A stretch of 64,000 nucleotides of DNA from the NCBI RefSeq assembly GCF_004341085.1, contig NZ_SLXW01000001.1:868001-932000 (forward strand). Reading direction: 5' to 3'. The position numbers and the translations under genes were made by a program. The notes beneath the pieces were generated by a model. That model searched no databases and had not been told where the DNA came from. It saw only the letters and a list, made by a program, of their open reading frames with translations. This DNA is from Sphingomonas sp. PP-CE-1G-424. GTDB taxonomy: Bacteria; Pseudomonadota; Alphaproteobacteria; Sphingomonadales; Sphingomonadaceae. How positions within the stretch are numbered: the first letter of the stretch is position 1; each line of letters opens with the position of its first letter. This document shows, in pieces, positions 33,634-43,036 of this stretch.

Positions 33634-34526
33634 TGAGGGTGTCGAAAGCGCGATCATCGGCCGAACGCCGCGTGCTCGACGAAGCCGGTGGCCTGCGCGC
33701 GATGACGTGGGTGATGGCGATCATGCTGTTCCTGACGATGCTCGCCGCCGCCCTGGGACTGGCGACGGCGGGTGCGGCGCGGTTGCTCGATCGACAACTG
33801 GCGGGGCGGTTGACGGTGCAGGTCGTCGATGGTGATCCGGTGCGGCGTGATGCGGTTGCCGCGCGCGTGCTGGCGGCGCTGCGGACGATGCCGGCGGTGG
33901 CGACGGCGACGCCGGTCGACCGCGCCGAACTCACGCGACTGCTGCAACCCTGGCTCGGGTCCGACGGGGCCGATCCGCAATTGCCCGTGCCGGCGATGAT
34001 CGACGTCGACCTCGCCGATCATGACGGGGCGGCGGCCGCGCGCGTCGCGGCCACAGTGCGGCGCCTGAGCCCGATCGTCCGCGTCGACCGCCACGAAAGC
34101 TGGATGTCGCCGGTCAACGACGTGATGCGCTCGCTGACGTTCCTCGCGCTGGCGCTGGTCCTGCTGATGGCGAGTGCGACCGCCGCGGTCGTCGTGCTTG
34201 CCGCGCGCGCGGGGCTCCAGACGCATCACGCGACGATCGCGGTGATGCACATGCTCGGCTCGACCGATCTCCAGATCGCGCGGTTGTTCCAGCGACGGAT
34301 CGCGCTCGATGCGACGATCGGTGGTGTCGGCGGCGGCGTCACGGCGTTGCTGGTGATCGCGTTCATCGGCATCCGGTTGCACGGATTGGGCTCCGAACTG
34401 CTCGGCGGGGTGACGCTTGGCGGAGTCGACTGGGTGGTGCTTGCGCTGCTCCCGGTCGCGTTCGTCGTCCTTGCCACGCTCGCCGCGCGCGTGACGATCG
34501 TCCGCGCGCTGAGGCATATCCTGTGA
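33630..34526 (+). CDS. ftsX: Cell division membrane protein FtsX
   Basis: A 298-residue permease-like partner of FtsE. A cytoplasmic N-terminus, first span (TWVMAIMLFLTMLAAALGLA, about 26-45), an extracytoplasmic loop of ~120 residues (DRQLAGRLTVQVVDGDPVRR through DRHESWMSPVNDVMRSL), then three spans (LALALVLLMASATAAVVVLA, GGVGGGVTALLVIAFIGI, VVLALLPVAFVVLATLAARV). HATIAVMHMLGSTDLQIARL is the coupling-helix stretch. It overlaps ftsE at the front and the DUF218 gene at the back. Confidence 0.93.
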   Translation: MMRVSKARSSAERRVLDEAGGLRAMTWVMAIMLFLTMLAAALGLATAGAARLLDRQLAGRLTVQVVDGDPVRRDAVAARVLAALRTMPAVATATPVDRAELTRLLQPWLGSDGADPQLPVPAMIDVDLADHDGAAAARVAATVRRLSPIVRVDRHESWMSPVNDVMRSLTFLALALVLLMASATAAVVVLAARAGLQTHHATIAVMHMLGSTDLQIARLFQRRIALDATIGGVGGGVTALLVIAFIGIRLHGLGSELLGGVTLGGVDWVVLALLPVAFVVLATLAARVTIVRALRHIL

Positions 34527-35059
34527 TCGTGCGGTTCCTCGGCATCCTGGGCCTCGCCTGGGCGTTCGGGTTCGCGGTGTTCATGCTGCTGCTGCCCAAG
34601 CCGCTCGACGGCTTCACCTCGGACGCGATCGTCGTGCCGACCGGTGGGGCAGGGCGAATCGACCGCGGCATCGCGCTACTCCGCGATCATCAGGCGAAGC
34701 GGATGCTCGTGACGGGCGTTGCCCCGGGGGTGCGGCCGATCGATCTCGCGCTGGAATATCGGACGTCGCCCGCGTTGTTCGCGTGCTGCATCGATCTGGG
34801 TGCGGACGCTGTCGATACGCGGTCGAATGCCGAGGAAACGGCGCAATGGGTGCGCGTGCACAAATACCGGTCGGTGCGGCTGGTGACGTCGGACTGGCAT
34901 GTCGCGCGCGCGCGGATGGAACTGGCGGCGGCGCTCGACAAGAATGTCGTGATCCTTGGCGACGGCGTGCCGGGGACGCCGCGGCTCGGGACCTTGGTCA
35001 ACGAATATAACAAGTTGATCCTTCGCCGGATCGCATTGTGGATTGGATATGGCGGATGA
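34523..35059 (+). CDS. YdcF/ElyC-like DUF218 membrane-anchored protein
   Basis: A 178-residue protein of the DUF218 family; ElyC (YcbC) of E. coli is needed for envelope lipid-carrier metabolism. One N-terminal span (LGILGLAWAFGFAVFMLLLP), then the Rossmann-like domain: SDAIVVPTGGAGRIDRGIAL (strand 1 and loop), RMLVTGV, DTRSNAEETAQWV and VRLVTSDWHVARARMELAAA. The start is GTG 34523 inside the ftsX stop (GTGA). The acyltransferase gene follows with an ATGA overlap. Confidence 0.85.
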   Translation: MIVRFLGILGLAWAFGFAVFMLLLPKPLDGFTSDAIVVPTGGAGRIDRGIALLRDHQAKRMLVTGVAPGVRPIDLALEYRTSPALFACCIDLGADAVDTRSNAEETAQWVRVHKYRSVRLVTSDWHVARARMELAAALDKNVVILGDGVPGTPRLGTLVNEYNKLILRRIALWIGYGG

Positions 35060-35736
35060 TCTGGCTGCGTAACTGGGCGTTCATGCTCGTTTTCTACACG
35101 ATCTCGGTGCCGATCGTGGTGACCGTGCCGATCTCGGCGCTGTTCGGCTCGCGCGCGGTGATCGTGCATTCGACGATCTGGACGCGCTTTCACCGCTGGT
35201 GCGCGCGCGCGATCCTCGGCGTGCATATCCGCGTGGAGGGGACGCGACCGACCGAGCCGGCGTTCTACGCGTGCAAGCACCAGGCGATGTTCGAGACGCT
35301 GGAGTTGCAGGCGTTGCTCGACGGCCCGGCGATCGTGCTGAAGCGCGAACTGGCGGATATCCCGGCCTGGGGCTGGGCAGCGCGGCGCTATGGCGCGATC
35401 GTCGTCGATCGCGAGGCATCGGCGACGGCGATGCGCAGCATGATGCGCGAGGCGACCGCGGCGAAGGCGACGGGGCGATCGATCCTGATCTTTCCGGAAG
35501 GGACGCGAGTGTCGCCGGGCGAGCATCCGCCGCTCAAGCCGGGGTTTGCGGGCCTGTATCGTGCGCTGAAGATGCCGACGGTGCCGATCGCGTGCGACAG
35601 CGGGCTGGTGTGGCCGAAAAAGGGGCCGAAGCTGCCGGGAGTGATCACTTTCCGGTTCGGCGAGGTGGTGCCGCCGGGCCTGCCGCGCGAAGAGGCGGAG
35701 CAGCGAGTCCATGCGGCGATGAACGCGCTGGACTAG
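35056..35736 (+). CDS. plsC: 1-acyl-sn-glycerol-3-phosphate acyltransferase
   Basis: A 226-residue inner-membrane lysophosphatidate acyltransferase (phosphatidic acid synthesis). An N-terminal membrane segment (NWAFMLVFYTISVPIVVTVP) precedes the acyltransferase blocks: FYACKHQAMFETLELQALLD (block I, with HQAMFE, Glu in place of the usual Asp), LADIPAWGWAARRYGAIVVD (block II), ILIFPEGTRVSPGE (block III) and PTVPIACDSGLVW (block IV). ATG 35056 overlaps the preceding TGA; a GTG at 35038 is possible. Last gene of ftsE-ftsX-elyC-plsC. Confidence 0.9.
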   Translation: MIWLRNWAFMLVFYTISVPIVVTVPISALFGSRAVIVHSTIWTRFHRWCARAILGVHIRVEGTRPTEPAFYACKHQAMFETLELQALLDGPAIVLKRELADIPAWGWAARRYGAIVVDREASATAMRSMMREATAAKATGRSILIFPEGTRVSPGEHPPLKPGFAGLYRALKMPTVPIACDSGLVWPKKGPKLPGVITFRFGEVVPPGLPREEAEQRVHAAMNALD

Positions 35737-35763
35737 GATCGGAAGGATACCCCAACCAATCCA

Positions 35764-35868
35764 CCACCCCGGCGAAGGCCGGGGCCCAATTGGGGGGACT
35801 TCGCTGGTGTGCGTTGCTCGTGGTTACTCGAGCCTACCCAATTGGACCCCGGCCTTCGCCGGGGTGGA
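35764..35868. repeat. Palindromic repeat, CACCCCGGCGAAGGCCGGGG type
   Basis: Arms CACCCCGGCGAAGGCCGGGG CCCAATTGGGG and CCAATTGGA CCCCGGCCTTCGCCGGGGTGG, with about 40 nt between. A single arm of this type also lies at 54827. It separates convergent plsC and the dehydrogenase gene and may terminate both. Confidence 0.8.
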
Positions 35869-35897
35869 GGTTTTTGGGTACGGCGCGGCGCACTTCC

Positions 35898-36806
35898 TTA
35901 CCCGTGCGTACGCCCGAAATCCTGCACATCATCGTCCTGCCCCTGCTCGACGATGCTCCGGCGGATCGCGCGAGTCCGCGTGAACAGGTCGAACAGCGCA
36001 TCGCCATCACCCCAGCGGATCGCGCGCTGGAGATGACTCAGATCTTCTGAGAATCGCTGCAACATCTCCAGCACCGCCTCGCGGTTGTTGAGGAAGATGT
36101 CGCGCCACATCGTCGGGTCCGACGCCGCGATCCGCGTGAAATCGCGAAAACCACCGGCCGAGTATTTGATGACCTCCGACTGCGTCACTTCCTCCAGGTC
36201 GCCCGCGGTGCCGACGATCGTGTAGGCGATCAGATGCGGCAGATGGCTGGTGACGGCGAGGACGCGGTCGTGATGCTCGGGCGCCATCGTCTCGACCTGC
36301 GCGCCAAGCCTGCGCCAGAATTCGGACACGCGCTCGACTGCGACCGGGTCGGCGCCCTCGGGGGGCGTGACGATGCACCAGCGGTGCCGGAACAACGTCG
36401 CGAAGCCAGCCTCCGGCCCGCTCCGCTCGGTGCCTGCGACCGGGTGCGCGGGGATCACGGTTGCGTTCGGTAGCGCTTCAGTCAGCGCGCGGACGATCTC
36501 GGCCTTGCAGCTGCCGACGTCGCTGACGATCGCATCCGCCGGCAGTTCGGCCGCGAACTCGGCGGCGACCTCGCCCATGATGCCGACGGGCACGCACAGG
36601 ATCACCAGGTCGGCGTCGATCACCGCTGCCCCCGCCGAGTCCGCGACGTCGTCGCAGAATTGCAGCCGGTCCGCCGCTTCGCGCACGGTCGCATCGGCGT
36701 CGTAGCCGGTAACGCGGACCGTCGGCATCGTCGCCTGCACCGCGCGCGCCACCGACGAGCCGATCAGTCCCAGCCCGATGATCGTGACGCGCGCGAACGG
36801 GAGCAT
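35898..36806 (-). CDS. tyrA: Prephenate/arogenate dehydrogenase
   Basis: A 302-residue NAD(P)-dependent dehydrogenase of the TyrA/TyrC family, giving 4-hydroxyphenylpyruvate or tyrosine. The Rossmann motif is ARVTIIGLGLIGSSVARAV (residues 5-23), with the Asp after strand 2 in VRVTGYDADATVRE. IVSDVGSCKAEIVRALTEAL, PAHPVAGTERSGPEAGFATL and HHDRVLAVTSHLPHLIAYTI are the substrate-domain marks. It starts in hisC's stop (TGATG). Cofactor and substrate preference cannot be decided by eye; sphingomonads often have a cyclohexadienyl-type enzyme. Confidence 0.9.
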   Translation of the reverse strand: MLPFARVTIIGLGLIGSSVARAVQATMPTVRVTGYDADATVREAADRLQFCDDVADSAGAAVIDADLVILCVPVGIMGEVAAEFAAELPADAIVSDVGSCKAEIVRALTEALPNATVIPAHPVAGTERSGPEAGFATLFRHRWCIVTPPEGADPVAVERVSEFWRRLGAQVETMAPEHHDRVLAVTSHLPHLIAYTIVGTAGDLEEVTQSEVIKYSAGGFRDFTRIAASDPTMWRDIFLNNREAVLEMLQRFSEDLSHLQRAIRWGDGDALFDLFTRTRAIRRSIVEQGQDDDVQDFGRTHG

Positions 36807-37915
36807 CAGGCGGCTTCGACCAGGTTGCGCAGCGCCGCGGTGACGCCGCGCGTTTCCTCCTCGGTGCCGATCGTGATGCGCAGTGCGTTGGGCAGGCCCT
36901 GGCCCGGCAGCCAGCGGACGATGTAGCCCGCGTCCATCAGCCCATGATACGCGGCGTCGGCGGTCAGCTTGCCCTCGAACAATACGAGCACGAAGTTCGC
37001 CTTCGACGGCACCGCACGAAGCCCGGCGTTGCCCATCTGCCCGATCTGCTCGACGAACCAGCCGCGCCACGTGTCGTTATGCGCGCGCGTCGCGTCGACG
37101 AAAGCGGTGTCGCCGATCGCGGCGACAGCGGCGGCCTGGCCTGCCGTCGTCACGTTAAACGGTGCGCGGATGCGGTGCATCGCGTCGATGATCGGCGCGC
37201 AGGCATAGCCCCAGCCGATCCGCTCGGCGGCCAGCCCGTGGATCTTCGAGAAGGTCCGCGTGACGAGCACGTTCGCCTCGGTCATCGCCAGTGCGAGGCC
37301 GGCATCGTCCTCTTCGGGCGACAGATATTCGGCATAGGCCTGGTCGAGCACGAGCAGCACCGACTTTGGCAGTCCCGCATGCAGCCGCGCGATTTCCGCG
37401 CGCGGCGTGAACGTGCCGGTCGGGTTGTTCGGGTTGGCGACGAACACGACGCGGGTGCGCTCTGTCACCGCAGCGAGGATCGCATCGACGTCGGTCGCAT
37501 AGTCGCGGTCGTCGACGATGACGGGCTCAGCACCGACGCGGCGCGTGGCGATCTCGTAGACGGCGAAGCCGTAGCGGACGTGGATGATCTCGTCGCCGGG
37601 ACCCGCATAGGCGCCCGCGACCAGATGCAGGATCTCGTCGGAGCCGGTGCCGTAGATCACGCGCGCCGGGTCGAGGTCGTAATGCGCCGCCAGCGCCTCG
37701 CGCAGTTCGACCGCGCCCGCATCCGGATAGCGCTCCAGCGTGCGGTCGGCGGCGTCGAATGCGGCCTTCGCGGCGGGGCTGGTGCCGAGCGGATTTTCGT
37801 TCGACGACAGCTTGATCACCGTGCGGCCATCGTCGGTCGTCGAGCGGCCGGGCGTGTACGGCGCGATCCCCAGGATCCAGGGCTTCGGCGCGGGTGCGGG
37901 CATGATGTTTGTCAT
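36806..37915 (-). CDS. hisC: Histidinol-phosphate aminotransferase (aromatic aminotransferase-like)
   Basis: A 369-residue PLP fold-type I enzyme. The N-terminal clamp is [39 protein letters not shown] binds the phosphate, [12 protein letters not shown] carries the conserved Asn, [10 protein letters not shown] the PLP-N1 Asp and Tyr, and [20 protein letters not shown] the Schiff-base Lys. Next to tyrA, it could serve tyrosine/phenylalanine as well as histidine synthesis, as HisC2-type enzymes do. Start ATG 37915 (MTNIM) is uncertain; 37927 and 37903 are alternatives. Confidence 0.88.
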   Translation of the reverse strand: MTNIMPAPAPKPWILGIAPYTPGRSTTDDGRTVIKLSSNENPLGTSPAAKAAFDAADRTLERYPDAGAVELREALAAHYDLDPARVIYGTGSDEILHLVAGAYAGPGDEIIHVRYGFAVYEIATRRVGAEPVIVDDRDYATDVDAILAAVTERTRVVFVANPNNPTGTFTPRAEIARLHAGLPKSVLLVLDQAYAEYLSPEEDDAGLALAMTEANVLVTRTFSKIHGLAAERIGWGYACAPIIDAMHRIRAPFNVTTAGQAAAVAAIGDTAFVDATRAHNDTWRGWFVEQIGQMGNAGLRAVPSKANFVLVLFEGKLTADAAYHGLMDAGYIVRWLPGQGLPNALRITIGTEEETRGVTAALRNLVEAA

Positions 37916-38008
37916 GGCGCGGGGCATAGCGGGCGCGGTGGCGCGGTGGCAATCTTTGTGCGTGGGGGTGGGGGGCCGCTTGCAAGGATCGGTACCCCGC
38001 CCGTCCAG

Positions 38009-38090
38009 CGTCAACCTGACGAAAGTCAGGATCCAGAGCCACGGATGTCACCGCTCGTTACCCTGGGTCCTGACTTTCGTCAGGATGACG
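38009..38090. repeat. Palindromic repeat, CGTCATCCTG family
   Basis: Left arm CGTCAACCTGACGAAAGTCAGGATCCAGAGCC has one mismatch in the outer CGTCATCC; the right arm CCTGGGTCCTGACTTTCGTCAGGATGACG ends the element. It lies between divergent hisC and metX. Confidence 0.85.
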
Positions 38091-38186
38091 GCGTGGTTCG
38101 GACGGTCAGCGCCCGACAGGGGTAGGTAGGAGTAGGATGGTACCCAAGTCCGGACCACTACCGTGCTGGCATGACGGCGTCCCCCT

Positions 38187-39353
38187 ATGGTAGCGCGCGG
38201 CATGCTCGACACGCCTGCCATCGACCCCGGGACCGGCCACGACACCGACGAACGCTTCGGCCTCGCGCGGCGCGTAACGTTGCCGGGGCCGCTCAGGCTC
38301 GATGGCGGCGTGCTGTTATCGCCCGTGGACATCGCGTACGAGACCTACGGCACGCTCAACGCGGACGCGTCGAACGCCATCCTGATCTGCCACGCGCTGA
38401 CCGGCGACCAGCACGTCGCCTCGCATCACCCCCGCACCGGTAAGCCCGGTTGGTGGACGCGGATGGTCGGCGAGGGCAAGCCGATCGACCCCGCGCGTCA
38501 CTTCGTCGTCTGCGCCAACGTACTAGGCAGTTGCATGGGCACCTCCGGCCCCGCGACGATCAACCCGGCGACCGGCCGCCCCTGGGCGATGAGCTTCCCG
38601 GTCATCACGATCCGCGACATGGTGCGCGCGCAGGCGATGCTGCTCGATCATCTCGGCGTCGGCGTGCTCCACGCGGTGGTCGGCGGATCGATGGGCGGGA
38701 TGCAGGCGCTGAGCTGGCCCGCGACCTTTCCCGACCGCGTGAAGGCCTGCGTGGTGATCGCCTCGACCGCGCGGCATACCGCACAGAACATCGCGTTCCA
38801 CGAGGTCGGGCGGCAGGCGGTGATGGCCGATCCGAACTGGCGTGGCGGCGAGTATCACGACGACGCGGCGCCGACCGCCGGGCTCGCGGTCGCGCGGATG
38901 GCGGCGCACATCACGTACTTGTCCGAGGCGGGGCTGACCGAAAAATTCGGCCGCCGCCTCCAGGCGCGCGACGCGAAATCGTTCGGGTTCGACGCCGATT
39001 TCCAGGTCGAAAGCTATCTGCGCCACCAGGGGCTCGCGTTTACCGACCGGTTCGATGCGAACTCGTACCTCTACATCACGCGCGCGATGGATTATTTCGA
39101 CCTCGCCGAGGAGCATGGCGGGCTGCTCGCCAACGCCTTCCGCGCGACCAGATCGCGGTTCTGCCTCGTCAGCTTCGACACCGACTGGCTCTACCCGACT
39201 GCCGAATCACGTGCGATCGTCCAGGCACTCAACGCAGCCGGCGCACCGGTCAGCTTCGTCGAGCTGTCGAGCCCGTATGGCCATGACGCGTTCCTGCTGG
39301 AGGCGCCGGACCTGAACCGGGTGGTCGACGGCTTCCTGAGGGCCGGCCGATGA
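38187..39353 (+). CDS. metX: Homoserine O-acetyltransferase
   Basis: A 388-residue alpha/beta hydrolase-fold acyltransferase that activates homoserine in methionine synthesis. [15 protein letters not shown], the nucleophile elbow [16 protein letters not shown] (about residues 158-173), [20 protein letters not shown] with the acid Asp, and [11 protein letters not shown] with the catalytic His are all present. Some family members use succinyl-CoA; that depends on few residues and is not settled here. A GNAT gene and metW follow with ATGA overlaps. I see no SAM-II riboswitch in the leader. Confidence 0.94.
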   Translation: MVARGMLDTPAIDPGTGHDTDERFGLARRVTLPGPLRLDGGVLLSPVDIAYETYGTLNADASNAILICHALTGDQHVASHHPRTGKPGWWTRMVGEGKPIDPARHFVVCANVLGSCMGTSGPATINPATGRPWAMSFPVITIRDMVRAQAMLLDHLGVGVLHAVVGGSMGGMQALSWPATFPDRVKACVVIASTARHTAQNIAFHEVGRQAVMADPNWRGGEYHDDAAPTAGLAVARMAAHITYLSEAGLTEKFGRRLQARDAKSFGFDADFQVESYLRHQGLAFTDRFDANSYLYITRAMDYFDLAEEHGGLLANAFRATRSRFCLVSFDTDWLYPTAESRAIVQALNAAGAPVSFVELSSPYGHDAFLLEAPDLNRVVDGFLRAGR

Positions 39354-39784
39354 CGATCATCCTGTCCGACGACGTGGCCAAGTTGCAGGTCGACCGCATC
39401 CACGGCTGGCTCGCGAGCAGCTATTGGTCGCCGGGGATCGAGCGCGGTCTGGTCGAGCGTGCGATCGCCGGGTCGCATTGTCTCGGCGCGTACGAGAATG
39501 AGCAGCAGGTCGGTTTTGCGCGAATGATTACGGATCACGCGACGTTCGCATGGCTGGCGGACGTCTGGGTCGACGAGGCCGTGCGAGGGCAGGGGCTCGG
39601 GCGTCGGATGGTGAGTTGGTTCCTCGATCACCCCTCGTTCGCCGGGCTGCGGCGGATCGGCCTCGTTACCGCCGACGCACACGGCGTCTATGCGGGGCTC
39701 GGCTTCCACCCACTGGTCCGCGCGGATCGCTACATGGAACGCCTCGCGCCAGGCCTCGCCGAGCAATTACGGACCGCGGCATGA
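39350..39784 (+). CDS. GNAT family N-acetyltransferase inside the metX-metW operon
   Basis: A 144-residue acetyl-CoA-dependent acyltransferase. The fold marks are [20 protein letters not shown] (strands 2-4), [20 protein letters not shown] (motif A with the QGLG pyrophosphate loop) and [16 protein letters not shown] (motif B). The substrate is unknown. It is coupled to metX and metW by ATGA overlaps on both sides, so it is translated with them, which raises the chance of a role near methionine or acyl-homoserine metabolism. Confidence 0.88.
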   Translation: MTIILSDDVAKLQVDRIHGWLASSYWSPGIERGLVERAIAGSHCLGAYENEQQVGFARMITDHATFAWLADVWVDEAVRGQGLGRRMVSWFLDHPSFAGLRRIGLVTADAHGVYAGLGFHPLVRADRYMERLAPGLAEQLRTAA

Positions 39785-40374
39785 CCTTACGTACCGACCT
39801 CGCGGTCATCGCCGAAAACGTCGCGCAAGGCAGCCGCGTGCTCGATATCGGCTGCGGCGACGGCGCGTTGATGGCGGCCTTGCGCGACACCCGCGACGTC
39901 GATGTGCGTGGCCTCGAAATCGACGCGCGCAACGTCGCCTCCGCGGTCGCGCGCGGTCTGTCGGTGATCCAGGGCGATGCGGATGTCGACCTCGCCGGCT
40001 ATCCCGACGCGAGCTTCGATTACGCAATCCTCAGCCAGACGTTGCAGACCGCGCGTGCGCCTGATCTGGTGCTGGATCATCTGCTGCGGATCGGTCGTCA
40101 GGCGTTCGTCAGCTTCCCCAATTTCGCGCACTGGCGGGTGAGGGGGTCGCTTCTGTGGGGCGGCCGTATGCCGGTCACGCGGCAATTACCCGAACGCTGG
40201 TACGACACGCCGAACATCCACCACGTCACGATCGACGATTTCCGCGCCTTCGTGAAAGCGCGCGGGATCGTTGTCGAGGATGCGTGGTTCCTGTCGGGCG
40301 ACAAGCGCACCGGCGCGGCGGCGGCCAACCTGTTCGCGGAACACGCCGTCTTCATGCTGCGACGCGGAAGATAG
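39781..40374 (+). CDS. metW: Methionine biosynthesis protein MetW
   Basis: A 197-residue protein with class I methyltransferase fold that partners MetX in many Proteobacteria and raises its activity. RVLDIGCGDGALMAALRDTR is the SAM-type loop, VRGLEIDARNVASAVARGLS and FDYAILSQTLQTARAPDLVL follow, and the MetW-specific GRQAFVSFPNFAHWRVRGSL and WYDTPNIHHVTIDDFRAF are clear. ATG overlaps the GNAT stop. Confidence 0.93.
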   Translation: MTLRTDLAVIAENVAQGSRVLDIGCGDGALMAALRDTRDVDVRGLEIDARNVASAVARGLSVIQGDADVDLAGYPDASFDYAILSQTLQTARAPDLVLDHLLRIGRQAFVSFPNFAHWRVRGSLLWGGRMPVTRQLPERWYDTPNIHHVTIDDFRAFVKARGIVVEDAWFLSGDKRTGAAAANLFAEHAVFMLRRGR

Positions 40375-40461
40375 TAAGAAAAATATACAATTTATGTCTG
40401 GATGCTGATTCAGATCAGTATCGCAACGGAACCGATCGTCGGGCGGCTGGTTACTCCGCCG

Positions 40462-40848
40462 ATGACCAAGACCGCCCTCATTGTCGAAGACGAGATATTC
40501 GTCGCGCTCGACCTCGAGAGAATCCTCGTCGATGCCGGATACGATGTGGCGGGAATCGCGGCGGATCGCGACAGCGCGATCGCGGCTGCACCGGGATGCA
40601 GCTTCGCGTTCGTCGACATCAATCTGCGCGACGGACCGACTGGGCCGGAGATCGCCAGGCGGATGGCGCGGGAGTACGGCGTCAAGGTCGTGTTCGTAAC
40701 CGCCAACCCGTCGCAGATCGGCGATGCGGAATGCCTCGGCTATATCCGCAAGCCGTTCAGCGACGCCGCGATCCTAGCTGCAGCGGCGTTAGCGTGCGAG
40801 GAAGAGGCGATCGCTAACGACGACGTGATCAGGGTCGTCAGCGGCTGA
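40462..40848 (+). CDS. Single-domain response regulator
   Basis: A 128-residue receiver domain without output. Acidic pocket ALIVEDEIFVALDLE (residues 5-19), phospho-acceptor Asp in FAFVDINLRDGPTG, the switch Thr in VVFVTANPSQIG and the invariant Lys in GYIRKPFSD. It does not carry the FATGUY motif of SdrG-type regulators. ATG 40462 gives the usual receiver start. Its 3' end overlaps by 11 bp the end of the convergent HWE kinase, so the pair is probably functionally linked. Confidence 0.92.
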   Translation: MTKTALIVEDEIFVALDLERILVDAGYDVAGIAADRDSAIAAAPGCSFAFVDINLRDGPTGPEIARRMAREYGVKVVFVTANPSQIGDAECLGYIRKPFSDAAILAAAALACEEEAIANDDVIRVVSG

Positions 40849-42370
40849 ACGCTGGCTTAGGAATAGTCATCTCGACGATCAGGCCGTCATCGTTCCAAAT
40901 CCGGTTCACCGTGCCGCCCAACTGACGCACGGCGCTCATTTCGATTAGCTGCGTGCCGAAGCCGGCGGCCATGGTCGGCTTGGTGACCGCCGGGCCGCCC
41001 ACTTCCCGCCAATGCAGCGTCACCGACTCATCGTTCGCCGCGATCGTAATCCGGACCGTGCCCAGCTCGGTCGCGAGCGCACCGTACTTGGTCGCGTTGG
41101 TGGCGAGCTCGTGGAACAGCAGGGCGAGCGGCGTGGCGGAGCGATCGTCGATCGTCACGTCGTCACCGGTGACATGGAGGCGTGCGCCATCGATCCGCTG
41201 ATACGGCTCGAACAATTCCTGCAATAGGCCGTGCAGGCTGTTCTGCGCGGCGGCCGGACGCGAGTTGGCGCTATGCGGGCGGACGAAATCATGCGCGCGG
41301 CCGAGCGCGTTGATGCGGTGACGCAGGTCGGTCGCGATGCCCATGAACTCGGGCTTCCCCCGCGCGGAAAACGCGATCAGCCCGGCGATCACCGCGAAGA
41401 TGTTCTTGATGCGATGGCTTAGCTCCTGGCTGATGACCTCGCGCTCTTCATAGGCGAGCTTCTGCTCGTGGATGTCGGTGCACGTCCCGAACCAGCGCGT
41501 AATCGTGCCGTTTTCGTCGCGCACCGGCAGCGCGCGGCCGAGTACCCAGCGATACGTGCCGTCGAAATGTCGCAGCCGGTATTCGATATTGTACGGCTCG
41601 CCCGAGTCGAGCGACTGGCGCCAGACCGCCCAGGCGCGATCCTGGTCCTCGGGGTGGAACATGTCGTTCCAGCCCTCACCGTCGGTCGTCCCCACGGGCG
41701 TGCCGGTGAACTCGTACCAGCGCGCGTTGAAATAGTCGTGGAAGCCGTCGGGCAGCGTGGACCACACCATCTGCGGCATCGTGTCCGCGAGCGTGCGGAA
41801 CTTCAGGTCGCTCGCCTCCAACGTACGCCGCGCCTCGGCGTCGGCCATCGCCTGCTCGCGCGCCGAACGGCGATCGTCGAGCCGGCCCATCGCCGCCTTC
41901 GCCAACAGCGTCATGCCGTCGCGCTGGAACCGGGTGAGCCCCTCGCGCGGACGGGGGGCTAGCACGCAGAGCGCGCCCAGCGGCACGCCTTCGCTGGAGA
42001 CCAGCGGCGCACCCGCGTAGAACCGCACATAGGGCGGCCCGGTCACCAGCGCGTTGTCGACGAAGCGCGGATCCTCCAGCGTATCCGCGACCTCCATCAC
42101 CTCGTGATGATGCATCGCGTGCGCGCAGAACGACATGCTGCGCGGCGTCTGCTCGAGGTCGGTGCCGGTGCGCGACAGGAAGCGCTGATACTCGTCCTCG
42201 ACCAGGCTCAGCAACGCGACCGGCGCGGCGCACAGCTCGGCCGCGAACGCCACGATGTCGTCGAGCTGGCCCTTCGCACGCGCGCCCGCGACGTCGTACG
42301 CCGCGATGACGCGCGAGCGCTCAGCCTCGTCGAACACGGCGGTCGCGGGGACGGAATCCAGCGTCGTCAC
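40838..42370 (-). CDS. HWE-family sensor histidine kinase with GAF and PAS domains
   Basis: A 510-residue cytosolic kinase. GAF domain about residues 25-175 (AELCAAPVALLSLVEDEYQR, RSMSFCAHAMHHHEVMEVAD), coiled linker, PAS/PAC about 190-305 (FRTLADTMPQMVWSTLPDGF, GTYRWVLGRALPVRDENGT), then the HWE/HisKA_2 kinase: phospho-His about 319 in ELSHRIKNIFAVIAGLI, LLFHELATNATKYGALATEL (N box), GFGTQLIEMSAVRQLGGTVN (G box region). No membrane span. HWE kinases often feed general-stress or light responses; no Cys-containing LOV motif is present, so the signal is unknown. Confidence 0.9.
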   Translation of the reverse strand: MTTLDSVPATAVFDEAERSRVIAAYDVAGARAKGQLDDIVAFAAELCAAPVALLSLVEDEYQRFLSRTGTDLEQTPRSMSFCAHAMHHHEVMEVADTLEDPRFVDNALVTGPPYVRFYAGAPLVSSEGVPLGALCVLAPRPREGLTRFQRDGMTLLAKAAMGRLDDRRSAREQAMADAEARRTLEASDLKFRTLADTMPQMVWSTLPDGFHDYFNARWYEFTGTPVGTTDGEGWNDMFHPEDQDRAWAVWRQSLDSGEPYNIEYRLRHFDGTYRWVLGRALPVRDENGTITRWFGTCTDIHEQKLAYEEREVISQELSHRIKNIFAVIAGLIAFSARGKPEFMGIATDLRHRINALGRAHDFVRPHSANSRPAAAQNSLHGLLQELFEPYQRIDGARLHVTGDDVTIDDRSATPLALLFHELATNATKYGALATELGTVRITIAANDESVTLHWREVGGPAVTKPTMAAGFGTQLIEMSAVRQLGGTVNRIWNDDGLIVEMTIPKPAFSR

Positions 42371-42375
42371 GGAGG

Positions 42376-42972
42376 TCAGAACGGCACGTCGTCGTCGAGA
42401 TCGTCCGAGAAGCCGCCGGTCTGGCCGAAGCTGCCGCCGCGCGCGCCGCCACCGCTACCGCCACCCGAGGGTGCGCTGCCGCCGCGACCACCACCGCCGC
42501 CGTAACCGCCGCCGCCCGACGAACCACCGCCGAAGTCGTTGCCGCCACCGCCGCCGGCCCAGTCGTCGCCACCGCCGCGGCTACCGCCGCCGCCGCCTGC
42601 ACCACCGCCTGCGCCGCCGTTCGGACCGTCCAGCATCGTCAGCACGCTGTTGAAGCCCTGCAGCACGATCTCGGTCGAATATTTGTCCTGGCCCTGCGCG
42701 TCCTGCCACTTCCGGGTCTGGAGCGCGCCCTCGATATAGACCTTCGAGCCCTTGCGGAGATACTTTTCGGCGACGTTCGCGAGACCTTCGTTGAAGATCG
42801 CGACCGAATGCCATTCGGTCTTTTCCTTGCGCTCGCCCGACATCTTGTCCTTCCAGGACTCGGATGTCGCGATGCGCAGATTGACGACCTTGCCGCCGTT
42901 CTGGAACGCCTTGCTCTCCGGGTCGCGACCCAGATTGCCGACGATGATGACCTTGTTGACGCTGCCTGCCAC
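42376..42972 (-). CDS. ssb: Single-stranded DNA-binding protein
   Basis: A 198-residue SSB. OB fold: [81 protein letters not shown] Gly-rich linker (about 118-185) precedes the acidic tip DDLDDDVPF that recruits partner proteins. The initiator is GTG 42972. The HWE kinase gene follows 5 bp downstream on the same strand, so kinase expression may depend on the ssb transcript. Confidence 0.95.
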   Translation of the reverse strand: MAGSVNKVIIVGNLGRDPESKAFQNGGKVVNLRIATSESWKDKMSGERKEKTEWHSVAIFNEGLANVAEKYLRKGSKVYIEGALQTRKWQDAQGQDKYSTEIVLQGFNSVLTMLDGPNGGAGGGAGGGGGSRGGGDDWAGGGGGNDFGGGSSGGGGYGGGGGRGGSAPSGGGSGGGARGGSFGQTGGFSDDLDDDVPF

Positions 42973-43036
42973 GAACCCAGGACTCCACTAGTAAGGTTTG
43001 ATTGCTCAGACGAGCATGAACGAATATACGGTAACG

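Noticed and set aside
38091..38186. SAM-II riboswitch before metX
   Set aside because: Common in Alphaproteobacteria at this place, but the conserved pseudoknot sequence is not there.
40655..40760. FATGUY (SdrG-type) response regulator
   Set aside because: The switch region reads VVFVTANPSQIG, not the F-A-T-G-x pattern.
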